From Actinomycetota bacterium (lineage in GTDB: Bacteria; Actinomycetota; Acidimicrobiia; Acidimicrobiales; JAJPHD01), in NCBI GenBank assembly GCA_021325455.1, contig JAJPHD010000009.1, forward strand, positions 1 through 64,000: a DNA stretch of 64,000 bases, in the 5' to 3' direction. Under the pieces are notes generated by a model that searched no databases, had not been told where the DNA came from, and was given only the letters and a program-made list of their open reading frames with translations. A program made the position numbers and the translations under genes. Numbering within the stretch: the stretch's first letter is position 1; every line of letters begins with the position of its first letter. This document shows positions 61,088 through 64,000 of the stretch, piece after piece.

Positions 61088-61759
61088 CTACGGGAGGTGG
61101 TCGACGAGGGCGGACTCCAGGTCGGTGCACGGCACGGGCGGGGCCACCACGCCCGCCTCGAGGGCCAGCGCCGCCCGGTCCTGGTCGGCGGGGGCCAGGG
61201 CGAGCAGGTCCACCAGCTGGCGGGCCCGCAGCTCGAGGAGGACGGCACCGTGGAACACGGCACCCGCCCTGGTCCTCCTCTGGGAGAGGCCCACCGCCTT
61301 GCGGCCCTCAACCGTGACCTCCCCCGGGCCCAGGCCGGCAAAGCAGATGAGCCTCGACCAGGGGGAGGGCTCGAGACCCCCCCGGTGGACCTGGCAGGGA
61401 CCCTGGCCCAGGTCCGTGAGGGCCGCCGCCCACAGGTCGCCCACCCACCAGAACGCCTTGCCCACGTCGGCTTCCCACAGAGGGTCGCCCGCCGGTATGG
61501 CCAGGTCCACCCACACCATGGAGCCGGGGACCACCAGCACCACCCCGCCCCCGCTGGCCCGGCGCACCACATCGACACCAGCCCTGGCCACCGCCCGGCT
61601 GTCGAGGATGGAGGGGTCCTGGGTGCTGCCGAGGACCAGGGCCGGGCGGGTGGGCCGGCACACCCACACCCTGCGGGACGGCCCGTCCATCCATGGGTCC
61701 CGGCCGTGGAGAGAGGCGGGTGACCCCTCGACAAGGGCCACCTCCCAGCCGGCGGCCAC
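61088..61759 (-). CDS. Lipoate--protein ligase-like protein (BPL/LPL catalytic domain)
   Basis: 223 residues. Lipoate/biotin-ligase fold: LVLGSTQDPSILD, VDVVRRASGGGVVLV (RRxSGGGxV), MVWVDLAIPAG and GRKAVGLSQRRTRAGAVFHG with the catalytic Lys. The C-terminal accessory domain is short. Could attach lipoate or octanoate to 2-oxoacid dehydrogenases or GcvH. GTG 61759 follows directly on the HNH stop, with no gap. Confidence 0.85.
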   Translation of the reverse strand: MAAGWEVALVEGSPASLHGRDPWMDGPSRRVWVCRPTRPALVLGSTQDPSILDSRAVARAGVDVVRRASGGGVVLVVPGSMVWVDLAIPAGDPLWEADVGKAFWWVGDLWAAALTDLGQGPCQVHRGGLEPSPWSRLICFAGLGPGEVTVEGRKAVGLSQRRTRAGAVFHGAVLLELRARQLVDLLALAPADQDRAALALEAGVVAPPVPCTDLESALVDHLP

Positions 61760-62266
61760 CTAGGCGGTGAGGGAGGTGGCCGCGCCCAGGTACGGCTCCC
61801 AGTCGGGCCTGATGGCCCCGTTGGCGAGCAGCCATATGCGCTCCCTCGGCTGGTAGGGGGGGCGCCGGAGCGTCAGGCCCACCTCGGAGAGGAGCCGGTC
61901 CTCCTTGCGGGCGTTGCAGGCCCGGCAGGCGGCCACGACGTTGTCCCAGGTGTGCGTGCCCCCCCGGCTGCGGGGGACGACGTGGTCGATGTTCTCGGCG
62001 TCGGCCCCGCAGTACTGGCAGCGGTGGCCGTCCCGGGCGAATACGGCCCTCCGGTTGAGGGCCACCCTGGTCTGGTAAGGCACCTTCACGTAGTGGGCCA
62101 GGCGCACCACCGACGGCTCGGGGAAGCAGGCACGCGCCGAGCGGAACAGGCCCTCGGTGGCATGGACCAGCTCGGCCTTCTCGGCCAGGATCAGCATGAG
62201 GGCCCGCCGGGAGGTGACCACGCACAGCGCCTCGAAGCTGGCGTTGAGGACCAGGGCCCGGCTCAC
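61760..62266 (-). CDS. HNH endonuclease-fold protein
   Basis: 168 residues. Conserved N-terminus ([23 protein letters not shown]), then the HNH core [29 protein letters not shown]; two CxxC pairs bind zinc. This stand-alone HNH type, with an LNAxxEPL-like start, is very widespread and conserved in actinomycetes and is not part of a mobile element. GTG 62266. Immediately upstream of the lipoate-ligase-like gene. Confidence 0.92.
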   Translation of the reverse strand: MSRALVLNASFEALCVVTSRRALMLILAEKAELVHATEGLFRSARACFPEPSVVRLAHYVKVPYQTRVALNRRAVFARDGHRCQYCGADAENIDHVVPRSRGGTHTWDNVVAACRACNARKEDRLLSEVGLTLRRPPYQPRERIWLLANGAIRPDWEPYLGAATSLTA

Positions 62267-62350
62267 CGCCTCACTCCTGGGGCGGCACCGTCGCTGGCAG
62301 CGCCTCTGGCGCCCCAGCCGGGTCTAATGGTCGGTCCATCGGGGTCGAGA

Positions 62351-62593
62351 CTAGCGCGCCAGGCCCCGTCGACCCTTGCACCACTCCAGCCAGGCCACCA
62401 GGTCACGGACCTCAACGGTGGCATCAGCGTGACCCGTGGCGCACTCCAGGCGGAACCCGAGCCAGCCCGGGTCGGGCCGCGGGAGGGGCGGCCACCGCCG
62501 CCACCACCCCCGGGGCGCAAGGGCCAGCAACGAGGTGGCCGCCGTGGCCCACAGCCCCGGCCGCCGAGCCAGGGCCCAGGCCAGCCGGCCCAC
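62351..62593 (-). CDS. Small membrane-associated hypothetical protein
   Basis: 80 residues from GTG 62593, 2 bases after the acyl-CoA dehydrogenase stop; ATG 62629 overlapping that gene is the alternative. One hydrophobic helix (LWATAATSLLALAP), then GWWRRWPPLPRPDPGWLGFR and VEVRDLVAWLEWCK. Similar short proteins accompany other actinomycete genes; no function known. Confidence 0.65.
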   Translation of the reverse strand: MGRLAWALARRPGLWATAATSLLALAPRGWWRRWPPLPRPDPGWLGFRLECATGHADATVEVRDLVAWLEWCKGRRGLAR

Positions 62594-62595
62594 CT

Positions 62596-63855
62596 CTAGG
62601 CGGGGCGGGCCCGGCGGCTGGCGTCCCATGGCCCGGTGTCGGCTCGGGGCTCCCGCGGCAGGCCCAGCACCATCTCACCGAGGATGTTGCGCTGGACCTG
62701 AGAGGTGCCGGCGTAGATCGTCCCCGCCCTGGCGTTGAGGAAGGTCCCCGCCCAGGAGGCGGTGGAGTTGGGGGCACCCGGGTCGTCGGTCTGGAAGGCG
62801 CTGGTGGGCCAACGACCGGTGGGAGCCAAGCCGTCCAGCCCGAGGATGTCCATGGCCAGCTCGGTCACCCTCCGGTGGTACTCGCTCCAGTAGAGCTTGA
62901 AGATCGAGCCCTCAGGCCCGGGCCGGCTCCCTCGTAGGAAGGAGGTTAGGGCCCGGTACCCGAGGTAGCGCATGATCTCCACCTGCGAGTAGCACTGGGC
63001 CAGTCGCTGGCGGGTGACCGGGTCGCCCGTGGCCCCGCGCTCAGCGGCCAGGGCCAGCAGGCGGTCCAGCTCGGCCCGGAAGCGCAAAGGGAGGGTGGCT
63101 GCGGCCTGGCCCCGCTCGAACCCGAGGAGGGTCATGGCCACCGCCCAGCCGCCGTTGACCTCACCCACCACGTTCCCCAGGGCCGTGCGCGCTCCGGTGA
63201 AGAAGACCTCGTTGAACTCGGACTGCCCCGTGATCATCCTGATGGGCCTCACCTCCACACCGGGCTGGCCCATGGGCACGAGCAGGAAGGTGATGCCCCG
63301 GTGCTTGGGGGCGCCGGGATCGGTCCGGACCAACAGGAACATCCAGTTGGCCAGATGGGCGGCCGATGTCCAGATCTTCTGCCCGTCGATGACCCACTCG
63401 TCGCCGTCCCGCACCGCCCGGCAGGACAGGTTGGCCAGGTCCGAGCCGGCGTCGGGCTCCGAGTAGCCCTGGCACCAACGGTCCTCACCCGAGACGATCC
63501 TGGGCAGGAAGTGGCGGCGCTGCTGCTCTGTCCCGCAGGTGAGGATGGTGTTGCCGACCATCTGGATCCCGAAGGAGTCGTTGGGGCCGCCCCCGGGCAC
63601 CCCGGCCCGGGTCAGCTCCTCGGCCAGCACGACCTCCTCGAGGGGTCCGAGGCCCCCTCCCCCGTACTCGGCGGGCCAGGACACGGCGAGGAACCCATGG
63701 TCCCGCAAGGTCTCCCGCCACCAGGCGACGAACCCCGGGACCTCGTCGGGGCTCAGCCCGCCCAGGCCCCGCCATCCTGCGGGCAGGTGCTCGGACAGGA
63801 AACGGCGGACCCCCCGGCGGTAGGCCTCGGCCTCAGGCGGGTAGCTGATGTCCAC
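62596..63855 (-). CDS. Acyl-CoA dehydrogenase
   Basis: 419 residues. FAD enzyme of fatty-acid or sterol side-chain oxidation. Motifs WCQGYSEPDAGSDLANL and DGQKIWTSAAHLANW in the middle domain, FERGQAAATLPLRF and the C-terminal YAGTSQVQRNILGE. No catalytic Glu was assigned with certainty. Start GTG 63855 gives the family N-terminus VDISYPPEAEAYRRGVR; TTG 63882 is out of pattern. Many relatives oxidise branched or cholesterol-derived chains. Confidence 0.92.
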   Translation of the reverse strand: MDISYPPEAEAYRRGVRRFLSEHLPAGWRGLGGLSPDEVPGFVAWWRETLRDHGFLAVSWPAEYGGGGLGPLEEVVLAEELTRAGVPGGGPNDSFGIQMVGNTILTCGTEQQRRHFLPRIVSGEDRWCQGYSEPDAGSDLANLSCRAVRDGDEWVIDGQKIWTSAAHLANWMFLLVRTDPGAPKHRGITFLLVPMGQPGVEVRPIRMITGQSEFNEVFFTGARTALGNVVGEVNGGWAVAMTLLGFERGQAAATLPLRFRAELDRLLALAAERGATGDPVTRQRLAQCYSQVEIMRYLGYRALTSFLRGSRPGPEGSIFKLYWSEYHRRVTELAMDILGLDGLAPTGRWPTSAFQTDDPGAPNSTASWAGTFLNARAGTIYAGTSQVQRNILGEMVLGLPREPRADTGPWDASRRARPA

Positions 63856-64000
63856 TTCCGCCCACGCTAGAGCCCGATCCAAGGCCGAGGGCCCTCCAGG
63901 CCACGGCGCCTGCGCCCACCAGGGGGCCCGAAGGGCCCAGGCCGGCCGGCACCACCTTCGTGCCGGCCGAGAACGGCAGTCTGGCCAGGGCGTCCACCTC
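63833..64000 (-). CDS. C-terminal end of a probable ROK-family sugar kinase, truncated by the window
   Basis: The frame is open from the right edge to TGA 63833-63835. It encodes LPFSAGTKVVPAGLGPSG then LVGAGAVAWRALG, matching the end of ROK family kinases (such as glucokinase), where the helix after ELGNDAG-like residues packs on the sugar site. It overlaps the acyl-CoA dehydrogenase start by 23 bases. With only about 55 residues, the family call is tentative. Confidence 0.45.
   Translation of the reverse strand, partial: EVDALARLPFSAGTKVVPAGLGPSGPLVGAGAVAWRALGLGSGSSVGGSGHQLPA

Overview
This is a very GC-rich window from a bacterium that is almost certainly an actinomycete (phylum Actinomycetota). 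The evidence is a division and cell-wall (dcw) cluster that has SepF and DivIVA but no FtsA, frequent GTG and TTG starts, Shine-Dalgarno motifs of the AGGAGG type, a BlaI/M56 pair and a GH65/beta-phosphoglucomutase pair of the kind found in mycobacteria. A deep-branching class such as Acidimicrobiia is my guess from the gene mix; I have no marker that proves it. MurE carries DNPR, the signature of enzymes that add meso-diaminopimelate, so the wall is probably mDAP-type.

Left part (1-16 kb): a decayed tyrosine-recombinase fragment at the edge, a type IV pilin, two unrecognised proteins, AlkA DNA glycosylase, a proline-iminopeptidase-like hydrolase, and a LysR regulator divergent from a peptide-binding lipoprotein plus M20 peptidase. 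Then come a 14-TM exporter, the pgmB-like HAD and GH65 phosphorylase pair, and a lipase-maturation-factor-like membrane protein.

Middle accessory part (16-24.3 kb): two minus-strand genes broken by at least three apparent frameshifts. One has 13-residue tandem repeats; the other looks distantly like a sigma factor. Next is a redox or metal-stress module: two thioredoxin-fold proteins, two Cys-rich membrane proteins, a small membrane protein, and a BlaI repressor with an M56 zinc protease and an operator-like dyad. A tRNA-Arg(CCT) ends this part.

Housekeeping and metabolic part (24.3-34 kb): a PrmC-like methyltransferase, a MOSC protein, an alpha/beta hydrolase, a cytochrome P450, an MFS transporter, a bifunctional-nuclease-domain protein, a flavin disulfide reductase, a 30-residue basic protein, and imidazolonepropionase.

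Cell-envelope part (33.4-58.5 kb): read on the minus strand the order is mraZ, rsmH, ftsL, ftsI, murE, mraY, murD, ftsW, murG, murC, ftsQ, ftsZ, pgeF, yggS, sepF, yggT, divIVA, a duplicated-domain membrane protein, then a DksA-like protein, lspA and rluA. Most of the murE to murC and rsmH to ftsI junctions are 4-base start/stop overlaps. ileS lies inside this string but on the opposite strand. murF and murB, usual members, are absent. I see a consensus-like promoter with three 10-bp-spaced MraZ-type boxes before mraZ, a perfect 18-bp inverted repeat covering the rsmH ribosome-binding site, and a promoter plus structured leader before ftsZ.

Right end (58.6-64 kb): a squalene-cyclase-like toroid protein, a family 2 glycosyltransferase, a lipoate-ligase-like protein, an HNH endonuclease-fold protein, a small membrane protein, an acyl-CoA dehydrogenase, and the tail of a probable ROK-family kinase. 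No CRISPR array, rRNA or intact insertion sequence was seen.
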